From PALSA-693 sp963781155 (GTDB lineage Bacteria > Actinomycetota > Acidimicrobiia > Acidimicrobiales > Palsa-688), in the NCBI GenBank assembly GCA_963781155.1, contig CAWAEC010000005.1:62001-126000 (forward strand): a stretch of DNA of 64,000 nucleotides, written 5' to 3'. Shown here piece by piece: positions 54,558-63,952 of the stretch. The translations under genes and the position numbers were made by a program. Within the stretch, counting starts at the first letter, position 1. The number at the start of each line of letters is the position of its first letter. The notes beneath the pieces were generated by a model. That model had not been told where the DNA came from and ran no database searches. It saw only the letters and a program-made list of their open reading frames with translations.

Positions 54558-55966
54558 GTGTCGTGGCCAGCGACACCGGGAAAGCCCAAGCCGATCGTCT
54601 CGGGCCCTAGCCAGGCGGACGGCATCGCGCGATTCGCCTGCCGCACGACCTATGACGACCTAACTCCTGAGCGGCGCCAGCGGCTCAAGGTGAGCGTCCT
54701 TGATGCGCTGGCGTGCGCCATCAACGCCCTCGGAGCGTCACCGATCGAAGCGTGCCTGGCCCAGGCTGAGAAGTTTGGCGCTGGCTCGCGCGACTGCACT
54801 CTGATCGGCGGTGGACGCGCCAACGTGATCTACGCGGCGTTCTACAACACGGCACTGGTCCGCTACGTCGACTACATGGATAGCTACCTCGCCGGCGGCG
54901 GGCTCTGTCACCCCTCGGACAACACGGGGGCGATCCTTTCTGTAAGTGAGTACGCCAACCTGTCGGGGAAGGACTTCTGGGCGCCCTGGCGCTTGCCTAC
55001 CAGGTCGAGACGCGCCTTACCGCCGCGATCCCGTTCATGGCCGACGGCTTCGACCTGACGACACCACTGTCGTTCTCGCTCGCAGCCGGAGTATCCAAGG
55101 CTCTCGGCCTGGATCAGACACAGACGACTGCCGCGATCGGGATCGATGGCGACTTCGTCCCTCTGCTCGTCGCGCGGACCACTCCGATCTCGCAGTGGAA
55201 GGGCCTGTCGTCATCTCAGGTAGCCTTGGGGTGCGTCCACGGAGTCCTCTTGGCGTCGCGCGGTGTGACCGGCCCCAGGTACGTGTTCGAGGGACCAAAC
55301 GGCCTGGCGCACGCCGTCGGAGTGCCGATCGACATCGATTGGGACAGTGAAAAACTGGACTGTTTTGATCGGTTGGCCTTGAAGAGCTACAACACAGCCG
55401 TTCCCGGGCAGTCGTCGATCTTCTGCATGCTCGAGCTGCGTAAAGCCCACGCAATTGACCCCTCGCAGGTCGAGGGTATCGAGGACGCTGTCTTCCAGGC
55501 CGCATACGACTTCATGGGGGGCGGGAGCTTCGGGCCGAAGACCGACGTGCACACGAAGGAGGATGCCGATCACAGCCTCCCATACCTGCTCGCGGTGGCG
55601 CTTCTCGATGGCGACGTTCAGCCCGCGCAGCTCGTCCCCAGCCGCATCGACGCGGCGGACGTCCAGGACTTGCTGCGAAAGGTCACCGTGAAGCCCGATG
55701 ACGCCTTCACCGCCCGCTATCCCGGCGAAGTCCCGAGCCGGGTGACGGTCCGGCTCAAGGATGGCAAGTCCCACAGCCACGAGGTGAAGAACTACCCGGG
55801 CTTCCCGAGCTGGCCCTTCACTTGGGACGAGATCAGCGCGAAGTTCGATAAGCTCGTGGCCGGCCGCATAGATGATGCCCGTGCAACAGAGATCAAGGCC
55901 GCTGTGCGCTCGCTGGAGACCATCCAGGTGAAAGACCTGATGAGACTGCTCGGAAACGAACAGTGA
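54558..55966 (+). CDS. MmgE/PrpD family protein, one frame break
   Basis: GTG near 54558 (SWPATPGKP) or 54563; AGGAG lies at the start. Reads FACRTTYDDLTPERRQRLKVSVLDALACAINALGA, FYNTALVRYVDYMDSYL and CHPSDNTGAILSVSEYAN, then breaks near 54980 (TTCTGGG where TTCCTGGG is expected). The frame continues LGALALAYQVETRL and, from MADGFDLTT, on to the stop at 55966. Family members are 2-methylcitrate or aconitate dehydratase/decarboxylase-like. No prp genes are near, so the substrate is unknown. Confidence 0.8.
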
Positions 55967-56250
55967 CGACGTGGCACGAGCGGTGGCTTCGAAGGCCAAG
56001 AACGAACCACCCCGTCGTGAGTGGGGCGTTCCTCTTCTCGAACCTCGTCGCCTCCTAGACCCGGATAACTTCGATCCTGCGTTCGACCAGATGATTGGCT
56101 GACCTGATCCGCGGGCGAAAGATTCGGCGCTCCGCTCACCCCGCCTCGTCCCTCCGCCGCTGTTCCCGGGGCACGCAGAATATCGGCCCTGTCCCGGCGG
56201 TCAAACTGATCCCGGCAAGATTTGCGTGTCGGGAGAGACAGTTCGGCCCT

Positions 56251-57812
56251 TTATGCCGCGGGCGCGAGATAGTGGGCGGGGTAGTGGTCGTCGTGGAGGG
56301 CGAGGGCGGCGGTCATGACTCGTTGTCCGTAGGGGGTGACGCGGTAGAGGCGTGCTCGGGGAACTTTGGCGACCAGTGCGTGTCCGCGCAGTTTGACGAT
56401 GAGCCGCGAGACTCGTTGGCATCGTCGGTGGGCTTCGGCTTGATCGTGGGCTGGACGGCGGTAGAGGCGGGCGGTCAGATCGGCGTTGCGGAATCCGTTC
56501 ATGGTGTGCTGGCCGGCCAGGGCGGCTTTGAAGAGGGCCAAGTCGGCGGGGTTGAGCGGGCTGAAGCGGGCGACGGTGCGCCCGCGTCTGGTTCTTGGCC
56601 GGCACAAGGCGTCCAGGGCGGCGACGCCTTCACCTTTCAATGGCGCAGCCGCGAGGGCTTGCAGGTAGCGCTGGTTGGCGCCCATGCCGACCTGAAAGTT
56701 GCGGTACAGGTCGCTGACGCCCTTTCTCATGGGACACCACCGCCGCTCGCGCCGGCCCTTGACGTCGGTGAAGACGCGCAGGACCCGGAACTCACGCGGA
56801 TTGTTAATGACCGTCTCAACCCGCAAGACGGACGCCTTGTCGTACATCTTCACCCAGTTGGGGCCCATACGATGACGGACCCTCCACCCCTCGGGGCGGC
56901 GTTTGGAGTCGGTCACCACCTCGGCCGCCAAACTGGGGTGCAGCTTGCGGCCCAAAAACCCCAGCACGTCTTCGGATCCCATGTTCAGCGCGGCGTGGTG
57001 AACGAGATCGGGCCAGATGTCGAGCAGGTCCCGGCGGGTCTTGAACATGATGTCGGTGGCGATCTCGGCCTGATCGAGCACCCAGTAGTAGCCGCCATAG
57101 TCGGCAGCTCGCACCGCCGCCAGGATCGGGTTGACCATGCGGGCGAAGGCGTTGAGCACCCGAGGCCAGGCCCGATGAGCGAACTGGTCGCACAGCTCGC
57201 CAGCCGCCTCGAGGTCATCGACGCGCAATAGCGAGTTGGCGTAGCGCACATAACCGATCCCGGCCTCATCCAGCCGACGGGCCAACCACTCGCGCCCGTT
57301 GATGTAAATCTGGCAGTCATACGGGATCCACCCCTGGATGCGGATATGCATAAACCCGAACTCGGGGTCGATCAGGTACACGTAATGGTGCAGACACTTA
57401 CGCTCCCGCCGGTACATCTCGATTGTCTTGGTCTTGAAGCTCTTACGCACCTGGAAACTCATGCACGACTCCACCGCGCTCGATAACACAGATCACCCCC
57501 TCGGTGATCCCGTCCGCCTCGGCGATGGACTGGGCCAACTCGTCCTTGCGCTGGCTGTAGTTGCGGGTCTTGACATGATCGAAAGAGACGACCGGCCGCC
57601 TCGGCCAGACCCCGGGCGTTGTCCGCGATCCGAGCCGTGGTCCACTTGGCGTAGCCGGTGAAGTCCTTCAAGGCCACCCCCTGGGTCCATAAGAAACACT
57701 TGGCCCCGTTCTGCTTGTACAACCCGGTCAGCCGGCCCTTGAAAATCATCCGGTCATACATGGCCAAGCTGCCAGTGATCCGATCCCCATGAAGATCCTC
57801 GAACACGCCCAT
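56251..57812 (-). CDS. Multicopy winged-helix protein, copy 2, two frame breaks
   Basis: ATG 57812 (MGVFEDLHGDRITGSLAMYDRMIFKG) to a stop at 56251, about 520 residues after correcting breaks near 57590 and 57485. N-terminal part FLWTQGVALKDFTGYAKWTT; middle FGFMHIRIQGWIPYDCQIYINGREWLARRL, GGYYWVLDQAEIATDIMF, GFLGRKLHP and NNPREFRVLRVFTD; C-terminal winged helix HRRCQRVSRLIVKLRGHALVAKVPRARLYRVTPYGQ. It aligns with all three pieces of copy 1. No known enzyme motif. It may be a DNA-binding protein of a mobile unit, or a regulator; not assigned. Confidence 0.7.
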
Positions 57813-58057
57813 CGTCCACCCCCGCTTCCACGGTCCAGGACCCCAATTCTCCCGCCACCAGGGGTGCGCGCCCAGGGACGGCTTTGCCGACCCGTCACCC
57901 CGCCCTCTCAGCACCCGGTCGCGTCAAAGCGGCAGACTGCGGCCGCCCCCACCACCAACCCCGCCCGCGCTGACCAGATGGAATGGTAGCGGGGACCCCG
58001 TCCGCTCGAGTACGCCTTGCGCGTACTGAAGGTTGAGAGGAGCTAGAGGAGGTCCCC

Positions 58058-59078
58058 ATGAGGATCGTAGGTGGCCTGGATATTCACCGGGCCCAGATCA
58101 CATTCGACTATGTGGATGTGCGCACGGGCGAGGAGGTGAGAGGCATGATCCGTCCGGCGACGCGGAGCGAGTTTCGCTCCTTCTTAGCTGCGCTGGGCCG
58201 CAAGAAAGCGGCGTTCGCGTTGGAGGCTACGACTGGGTGGCGGTTCGTGGTGGAGGAACTCGAGGCGGCCGGCATGGAGGCGCATCTAGCCGAACCAGCA
58301 GACACCACAGCCTTGCGAGGGCCCAAGCGTCGGGCCAAGACAGACCGCGCTCGACGCCCGCTTGCTGAGGGACTTGCTGTTGGCTGGCCGGCTGCCCGAG
58401 TCCTGGATCCCACCACAGCACATCGCCGAGCTGCGTACCACCGTCCGGTTGCGTAAGTCGCTCATGGACGAGCGCACTGCCTGGATGCGGCGCATGCAAG
58501 CTCAGCTGTTTCACCACGGCTTGCCGACCCCTCCCAGTCTGGCTACCGCGGCCGGCCGCGACGCTTTGGAACGAGCCCCGGTTCCGCCGGCCGGCCGGGA
58601 GCTGCTCGACGTCGGATGTCGGATGATGGACCGTCTCGACGAAGAGATCGAGACCCTCGAACGGCGCCTCACGGTCCTGGCCAGGCGTCTGCCCGGCTGT
58701 GCTGTCTTGCGCCGCCACTGGGGCATCGGACCGATCCTGGCTGTCACCATCCTGGCCGAGCTGGGCGACACTCGACGCTTCACGAGCTCCCGCCAGGCGG
58801 TGCGCTTCGCTGGCGTCGACATCACCGTGTCGGAGTCGGACGGCAAACGCAGCCGCGGCCACCTCGCTCGACAGGGCTCCCCGGTGCTGCGCTGGGCTCT
58901 CTATGAGGGCGCGGGTGCTGCCTGGAGAGTCGGCTCCCCCGACCACGACTACTACGTCCAAACCAAGGCTCGCCTGGGAACAAAGCGAGCCCGGCTGTCG
59001 GTCGCCAGGCGCATCGTGCGTCGTATCCACCACGACCTTGTCGCCGCTGGCGACGGCGCCTTCACCCAAGCCGCATAG
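58058..59078 (+). CDS. IS110 transposase C (DEDD), +1 frame offset inside
   Basis: ATG 58058 after GAGGAGG. Frame 1 gives MRIVGGLDIHRAQITFDYVD through VEELEAAGMEAHLAEPADT and KRRAKTD, then runs out of phase to 58456. The +1 frame continues DARLLRDLLLAGRLPESWIPPQHI and the C-terminal domain (WGIGPILAVTILAELGD, RFAGVDITVSESDGKRSRGHLARQG, LRWALYEG) to 59078. The N-terminal domain is only about 60 percent identical to transposase A by eye, yet the offset is in the same place and direction. Confidence 0.75.
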
Positions 59079-59456
59079 CGGAGACCCGCGGCCTGCCCTG
59101 ACTTCGATGATCTGTGGCCTGCTCCAAAAAGTGCTCGGCGCCGTCACCACGGCCGTCCCTGACCAGAATGTGCGGCCACAACCCCGACGGGCAACCCGAT
59201 CACCCATCATGTCGCCGGGCCTTCGAACCCGAGCACCGAGATAAGGCTGGGCTCTCGCCGCAGGGAACCGACACCACGACCGACCTTCACGCTCAGCATC
59301 CTGCTCGACGCCATGCGGGTCAAGGTCGCTCGTCCAGCGGGGCGCTCCACCTTGACCCGCACGCCGCCCCGCAGGTCATTCGCGCCCAGAAGGCCGAACC
59401 AACAACAGAGAAACCCCGACCACTGCTACTTGACCGGGGATCCCGCTACAGATAAG
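59079..59456 (+). ncRNA. Candidate guide (bridge/seek) RNA region of IS110 C
   Basis: Non-coding right end of element C with local similarity to 18960-19373 of element A. agataaggc occurs inside (59239-59247) and again at the right junction (59450-59458), where its last two bases belong to the target. Such internal matches to a junction are expected if this region encodes the IS110 guide RNA. Position and pattern evidence only. Confidence 0.35.
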
Positions 59457-59483
59457 GCCCTTTGGTTGCGGCCGCAGGCTGCC

Positions 59484-61293
59484 CTAGGTGAGTCGGCATA
59501 AAGTCGGGCTAGGGGGACTGAGGGTTGGTCCCCCATTTTGGGTGGCGGGGGGAATTGAATTTGGGGTGTGTTGGGCAGGGTTGATCCTCAGGGTTCGTTG
59601 CTGGAGACTCGGGTGATGCGCCGGCATCTGGTGACGAAGGGCTCGTTTTATGAGCGGCTGGCCGAGCATGGCCACGAGATCTTCGGTGACGACGATTTCG
59701 TCGAGTTGTACTCGGCGCGGCTGGGGCGGCCGTCGATCCCGCCGTCGGTGATGGTGCGGGCCATGTTGTGCGCCACCCATGACCGCACGCCCTCAGATGC
59801 GGAGACCTCCAGGCGGACCCGGGTGGACGCCGATTGGAAGGCGGCCATGGGGGTCGAGGACGACTTCGAGGGGATCGCGGCCCGGACGTTCAGTTTGATG
59901 CGGGCCCGGATGATCGCCCATGACGCCGATAACCAGCTGTTCCAGGCCACGCTGGCCCAGGCGGTGCAGGCAGGGATCTTCAAGGGCCGCTTGACCGCCA
60001 TCATTGACAGCTCGCCGGTGAACGGGGCGGGGGCGGTGGCCGATAGCTACGAGCTGATCCGAGGCTTCCTGCGCCAGGCGGTCCGAGCGGCCGGAGACCG
60101 TTTGAGCGATGGGGCCCAGGCGGTGGCGGCGCCGGTTTGTGGGGCCAAGCCGGATATCGACTGGCAGGACCCTGCGGCCCGCCGTGCGCATCTGGGGGTG
60201 CTGGTGGGAGCGGCCCGGGTGGTCATGGCCGACCTGGACGGGGTGGAGGACCCGGCCGTGGCCGAGCCCGTCGGTTTGTTGGCCCAGGTGATCGACTCTG
60301 ACACCGAGCCCGACCCCGATGGCGGTGGCGGCGGGGTCGGTATCCGGGAGGGGGTGGCCCCGGATCGGGTGATCAGCGTGTCGGACCCGGAGATGCGTCA
60401 TGGCCGCAAGAGCGCGTCGCGCCGGTTCGACGGTCACAAGATGGACATCATCACCGACGAGGCCTCCGAACTGGTGTTGGGCCTTGAGGTCCGGGCGGGT
60501 AACGCCTCCGACGGCGAGGCCGCGGTCCCCCTGCTCGACCAGGTGACCTCCACCCCCGGGCTCGACATCGAGATCCTGGTGGGCGACATGGCCTACTCCG
60601 ACGGCGATATCCGAGCCGGTGTCGAACAGCGCGGGGTGGAAATGGTGGCCAAGGTGCCGCCGGTGACCAACGCCGGCCGCTTCCCCAAGACCGATTTCTA
60701 TATCGACACCACCGCCGGCGAAGTCACCTGTCCGGCCGGGGAAGTGACCACCAACGCCACCGTCGGTCGCGATCACAAAGGCCGGCCCGGTCTGCTATTC
60801 CGCTTCGACCCGGCCGAGTGCTCCACCTGCCCGGTGCGGGCGGACTGCACCGGCGCGCCGAGCGGGCGGACCGTCTTCGTCGGTGTCCACCACGACCGTG
60901 TCCAAGCGGCCCGCGCCGCCCAACACGACCCCGACATCCGGGTCCTGCTGCGCAACCGATCCAAAGTGGAACGCAAGATCGATCACCTCCAGGATCTGGG
61001 CATGCGCAAAGCCCGATACCGGGGGCGCCGAAAAACCAAACATCAAGGCTTCCTGGCCGCCACCGTCGCCAACTTCTCGCGCCTCGAGGTCCTCGGCGCG
61101 CTCGGCCAACCAGCCCAGAGCGCTCTGGCCGCCTGATCCAAGCAGTTTCCCAGCCGCGCCCGCACCCAGCCCCCCTGCAGGCGTACTCAAACCCTCACCG
61201 ACCCACATGAGACCCATTCACAGCCAAAACCATCCCCCCCACCACCAGCCGCCTACCAGCCCCAAAAAGGGCACTTCCTGCCGACTCACCTAG
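59484..61293 (+). mobile_element. IS1182-family element with CTAG target duplication
   Basis: Inverted repeats gtgagtcggca (59488-59498) and tgccgactcac (61279-61289) are flanked by ctag at 59484-59487 and 61290-61293. Insertion into CTAG with duplication of those four bases is typical for this family. Contains a single transposase gene. It landed just beyond the right end of multicopy unit copy 2. Confidence 0.85.
59568..61136 (+). CDS. IS1182-family transposase
   Basis: 522 residues, a normal length. The N-terminal region MRRHLVTKGSFYERLAEHGHEIFGDDDF and RPSIPPSVMVRAMLC is the DUF772-like start of IS1182 enzymes. The DDE domain follows (AIIDSSPVNGAGAV, MRHGRKSASRRFDGHKMDIITD, LVGDMAYSDGDIR), then a cysteine cluster CSTCPVRADCTG and RNRSKVERKIDHLQ...ARYRGRRKTKHQGFLAATVANFSRL. 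The frame is open throughout, so it may be active. Confidence 0.9.
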   Translation: MLGRVDPQGSLLETRVMRRHLVTKGSFYERLAEHGHEIFGDDDFVELYSARLGRPSIPPSVMVRAMLCATHDRTPSDAETSRRTRVDADWKAAMGVEDDFEGIAARTFSLMRARMIAHDADNQLFQATLAQAVQAGIFKGRLTAIIDSSPVNGAGAVADSYELIRGFLRQAVRAAGDRLSDGAQAVAAPVCGAKPDIDWQDPAARRAHLGVLVGAARVVMADLDGVEDPAVAEPVGLLAQVIDSDTEPDPDGGGGGVGIREGVAPDRVISVSDPEMRHGRKSASRRFDGHKMDIITDEASELVLGLEVRAGNASDGEAAVPLLDQVTSTPGLDIEILVGDMAYSDGDIRAGVEQRGVEMVAKVPPVTNAGRFPKTDFYIDTTAGEVTCPAGEVTTNATVGRDHKGRPGLLFRFDPAECSTCPVRADCTGAPSGRTVFVGVHHDRVQAARAAQHDPDIRVLLRNRSKVERKIDHLQDLGMRKARYRGRRKTKHQGFLAATVANFSRLEVLGALGQPAQSALAA

Positions 61294-61364
61294 GGGGCAC
61301 CCTTGGGGCGATCGACGGACACGCGTTATGTAACCCATTTAAATCAAACGGAGAGGTGACCTAG

Positions 61365-62209
61365 GTGATACTCGTAACGACGGCCGGACAGGTTGGATCC
61401 GAAGCAGCACGGCTTCTTACACATCGCCAAGTGCCCGTGCGTGTGCTGCTACGGGACCCCACGAAGGGAGAAGAGTTGGCTAAGGCCGGCGCCGAGATTG
61501 TCGTGGGCGATCTCGACGTTCCCGACAGCATCGACGAGGCGATGGCTGATGTGTCCGCAATAGTGCTCGTGAGCCCTGCCGTGCCAGCCCAAGAACTGAA
61601 CGTGATCGCAAGCGCGGCTCGGGCGGGCGTCGGCCACGTCGTCAAGGCGACGAGCAAGGCCTCGACGGACTCGCCCATCGCCCGACGGCGCGGGCAGGCC
61701 GAGATCGAAGCCGGACTCGCGGCATCGGGGTTGCCTCATACGCTGCTGCGATCGAACGCCTACATGCAGAACACGTTGATGTTGGCACCGGCGATCGCCA
61801 AGACGAGCAGCTTCGGTTCCGCAGCCGGCAAGGGTCTTGTCGGCATGGTCGACGCCCGCGACGTCGGCGCAGTCGCAGCAGAGATCGCCGCTTCACCGGC
61901 CCCGCACGTAAGGAAGACCTACTGGCTGAGTGGACCTGAGCTGATCTCATTAACTACGACGTGGCGGAGGTGCTCTCAAGGTTGCTCGGTCGGACCATCA
62001 CCTACCGAGAGCTCACTTTCGACGAAAACAAGAGCGCAATGGTCAGTGCCGGTGTGCCTGAGGCGATCGCCGAGCAGAACGCCCAGGCCTTCAGCCTGAC
62101 CGCTGAGGGCGACGCGGAGTGGGTCAGCGACGACGTACAGACCATCCTTGGGCGCAGGGCCCACTCGTACGAGCAATTCGCCACGGACTACGCCCCTGCC
62201 TTCTCGTAG
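61365..62209 (+). CDS. NmrA-like NAD(P)-binding protein, one frame break
   Basis: GTG 61365 with GAGAGG upstream. Reads MILVTTAGQVGSEAARLL (Rossmann loop), RVLLRDPTKGEELAKAGAEIVVGDLD, LRSNAYMQNTLML and MVDARDVGAVAAEI, then breaks near 61950; the other frame continues NYDVAEVLSRLLGRTITYREL to ATDYAPAFS at 62209. About 280 residues, normal for NmrA/HSCARG relatives, which bind NADP and sense redox state or reduce quinones. Confidence 0.78.
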
Positions 62210-62334
62210 CCCCGCACCGAATTCCCTTCACCCGCTTTCGGTCAATCCCAGATCGGTGTCTGGCTTGGTCGAGGTCTCTGGGCCGCTGGGTGCCAGAGCG
62301 CTGTTCGCCGATGGCGTGGACCGGGACGGGCTGC

Positions 62335-62958
62335 TCAGCCGGTAAGTTCGTTGACGCCGAGAGCGAAGTCCCAGTGGCCCACCTCGTTGTTAGCGAGTCC
62401 CACCGTGACCACGCCCACTCCTTCCAGCCAGTGCGCCATTTTCAGGCCGCCAACGTCCAGCGGGCGCAGCCCGATGCTCTCGATGAATGCCTTCACGCTC
62501 GCCTTCGCCTGCGCACTGTCGCCGGCGATGAAGACGTTGGGTCGGCCCTTCTCCAGGACATTACGGAAGATGGTGTTGAATGCCTTCACCACGCTGGCGC
62601 CGGCCGGGGCCACCTTGGCGACTTCCTGCGCGATCGAGGTCTTCTCGCTGTGGGCCAGCCCGTCGAACGTAGCATTGAAGGGGTTGCTGATGTCGACGAT
62701 GACCTTACCCGCGAGGGCGTCTCCGTACTCGACGACGACCGGAACGACACCGTCGTACAACAGGGCCGTGATGACGATGTCCCCGGCCGGGACGGCGCCC
62801 CACTTTCCCGCCGTCGCGCCGCCGCCGAGAGCCTTGGCCAGGTCATCGGCCTTGGACTGATCGCGGCCCATGACCTCGACGGTGTTGCCACCCGCTACCG
62901 CCAGCGTGCCGATGGTACGGGCCATGTTCCCCGTGCCGATGATGGTGATGTTGCCCAT
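62335..62958 (-). CDS. NADPH-dependent F420 reductase-like (dinucleotide-binding) protein
   Basis: 207 residues from ATG 62958. Reads MGNITIIGTGNMARTIGTLAVAGG (Rossmann fold), VMGRDQSKADDLAKALG, VIVDISNPF and VVKAFNTIFRNVLEKGRPNVFIAGDSAQAKASVKAFIESIGLRPLDVGGL, the layout of F420:NADP oxidoreductase relatives. Such enzymes pass hydride between NADPH and F420. True F420 binding cannot be shown from the sequence. Upstream of it lies the SDR gene in the same direction. Confidence 0.82.
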   Translation of the reverse strand: MGNITIIGTGNMARTIGTLAVAGGNTVEVMGRDQSKADDLAKALGGGATAGKWGAVPAGDIVITALLYDGVVPVVVEYGDALAGKVIVDISNPFNATFDGLAHSEKTSIAQEVAKVAPAGASVVKAFNTIFRNVLEKGRPNVFIAGDSAQAKASVKAFIESIGLRPLDVGGLKMAHWLEGVGVVTVGLANNEVGHWDFALGVNELTG

Positions 62959-63093
62959 GAGGTGTGCTCTCTTCCTGTTCTCGAGGTTTTGCTGTGTCTC
63001 GTTCGTGCCGGGTCGGGCCCAGCGTCGTTCGAGATCAGTTCCTTGTGGCGACGGGGTTGTTGCGGGGGGTACCCGCGGTATTCCGGTGTGTGG

Positions 63094-63849
63094 TCAGATG
63101 GCGGTGGTGCCGCCGTCGGTGACCAGTTCCAGGCCGTTGACGTAGCTGGAGTCGTCGGAGGCGAGGAACAGGGCCACGGTGGCGATTTCTTCGGGGCGGC
63201 CCATCTTTCCGCGGGGGATCAGGGACTCGAATGCGGCCTTGGTGGCCGCGTCGAAGAGTTCTTCCTGTTTGGCGGTGGCGACCTGGCCGGGGGTCAGGAC
63301 GTTGACCCGGATCTTGCGGTCGCGGAGTTCGTTGAGCCAGACGCGGGCCCAGGCCTGCTGGACGGCTTTGCTTCCGGCGTAGAGGCTCCAGCCGGGGAAG
63401 GCGCCGAGTGAGGCGTTGGATCCGGTCATGAAGATCGAGCCGTTGTCGTTGATCAGCGGCAGTGCTTTCTGCACGGTGAACAGGGTGCCGCGCGCGTTGA
63501 GCCAGAAGGCGCGGTGGAACTGCTCCTCGGTGATCTCGCCGAGGACGGCCGGTTCGCCCATCCCGGCGCTGGCCCACAGCACGTCGATCGAGCCCTTTTC
63601 CCGCCTGACGGTGTCGTACAAGCGGTCCAGGTCGTCCAGTTCGGCGGCGTCGCCCTGCACGGCGATGACGTTGCGGCCGATCAGCTTGACGGCGTCGTCC
63701 AGTGCTTCCTGCCGCCGGGCCTGGATGAAGATGTGAGCTCCTTCCTCGACGAACAGCTTGGCGCCGGCCAGTGCCATGCCGGTGGATCCGCCGGTGATCA
63801 CCGCTACCTTGCCATCGAGCTTTCCCACGAGCATCCATTCAGTTGTCAT
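63094..63849 (-). CDS. Short-chain dehydrogenase/reductase (SDR)
   Basis: 251 residues from ATG 63849 (MTTEWMLVGKLDGKVAVITGGSTGMALAG); an internal ATG at 63834 is an alternative. The cofactor loop is GGSTGMALAG; further landmarks are WASAGMGEP, SIFMTGSNASLGAFPGW, catalytic YAGSK, and LASDDSSYVNGLELVTDGG at the end. Classical SDR length and order. Divergent from a TetR-like gene across a spacer with repeated tatgtacaccga, so probably repressed by that regulator. Substrate unknown. Confidence 0.88.
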   Translation of the reverse strand: MTTEWMLVGKLDGKVAVITGGSTGMALAGAKLFVEEGAHIFIQARRQEALDDAVKLIGRNVIAVQGDAAELDDLDRLYDTVRREKGSIDVLWASAGMGEPAVLGEITEEQFHRAFWLNARGTLFTVQKALPLINDNGSIFMTGSNASLGAFPGWSLYAGSKAVQQAWARVWLNELRDRKIRVNVLTPGQVATAKQEELFDAATKAAFESLIPRGKMGRPEEIATVALFLASDDSSYVNGLELVTDGGTTAI

Positions 63850-63857
63850 GTCGATGT

Positions 63858-63923
63858 TATGTACACCGATCTGTTTGGTTAACCTATCAGATGGTCGCGA
63901 GGAATGCAAGCTATGTACACCGA
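63858..63923. promoter_or_regulatory. Paired direct repeats tatgtacaccga, likely TetR operator region
   Basis: The 12-base repeat lies at 63858-63869 and 63912-63923, start to start 54 bases, in the spacer between the SDR and the divergent TetR-like gene. Its tgtaca core is itself a palindrome. Placement over both promoters fits a repressor controlling both genes. Confidence 0.5.
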
Positions 63924-63952
63924 AAGGTACCCAACAGGGCTACACTGCCGAC

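Larger units (their letters stand above)
57986..59456 (+). mobile_element. IS110-family element C
   Basis: About 1.47 kb; left end near ggggaccccg, right end ggggatcccgctacagataag. One transposase at the left and about 375 non-coding bases at the right, the same layout as element A. It is inserted in the 5' flank of the multicopy gene: copy 1 reads through this point to ggccctttgg. Ends are estimated from that comparison and from element A. Confidence 0.65.
56217..59475 (-). mobile_element. Multicopy unit, copy 2
   Basis: The left end caagatttgcgtgtcg (56217-56232) and right end ggccctttggttgcggccg (59457-59475) repeat those of copy 1 (8043 and 20016-20034). Inside are the same gene (56251-57812) and its C-rich upstream stretch, then an IS110 element inserted just before the right end. 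Copy 2 has no group II intron. The shared termini outside the gene support transfer as one unit. Confidence 0.6.

Noticed and set aside
62119..63411. Plus-strand frame of 430 codons over three genes
   Set aside because: Shadow of the F420-reductase-like and SDR genes on the minus strand; no motif.
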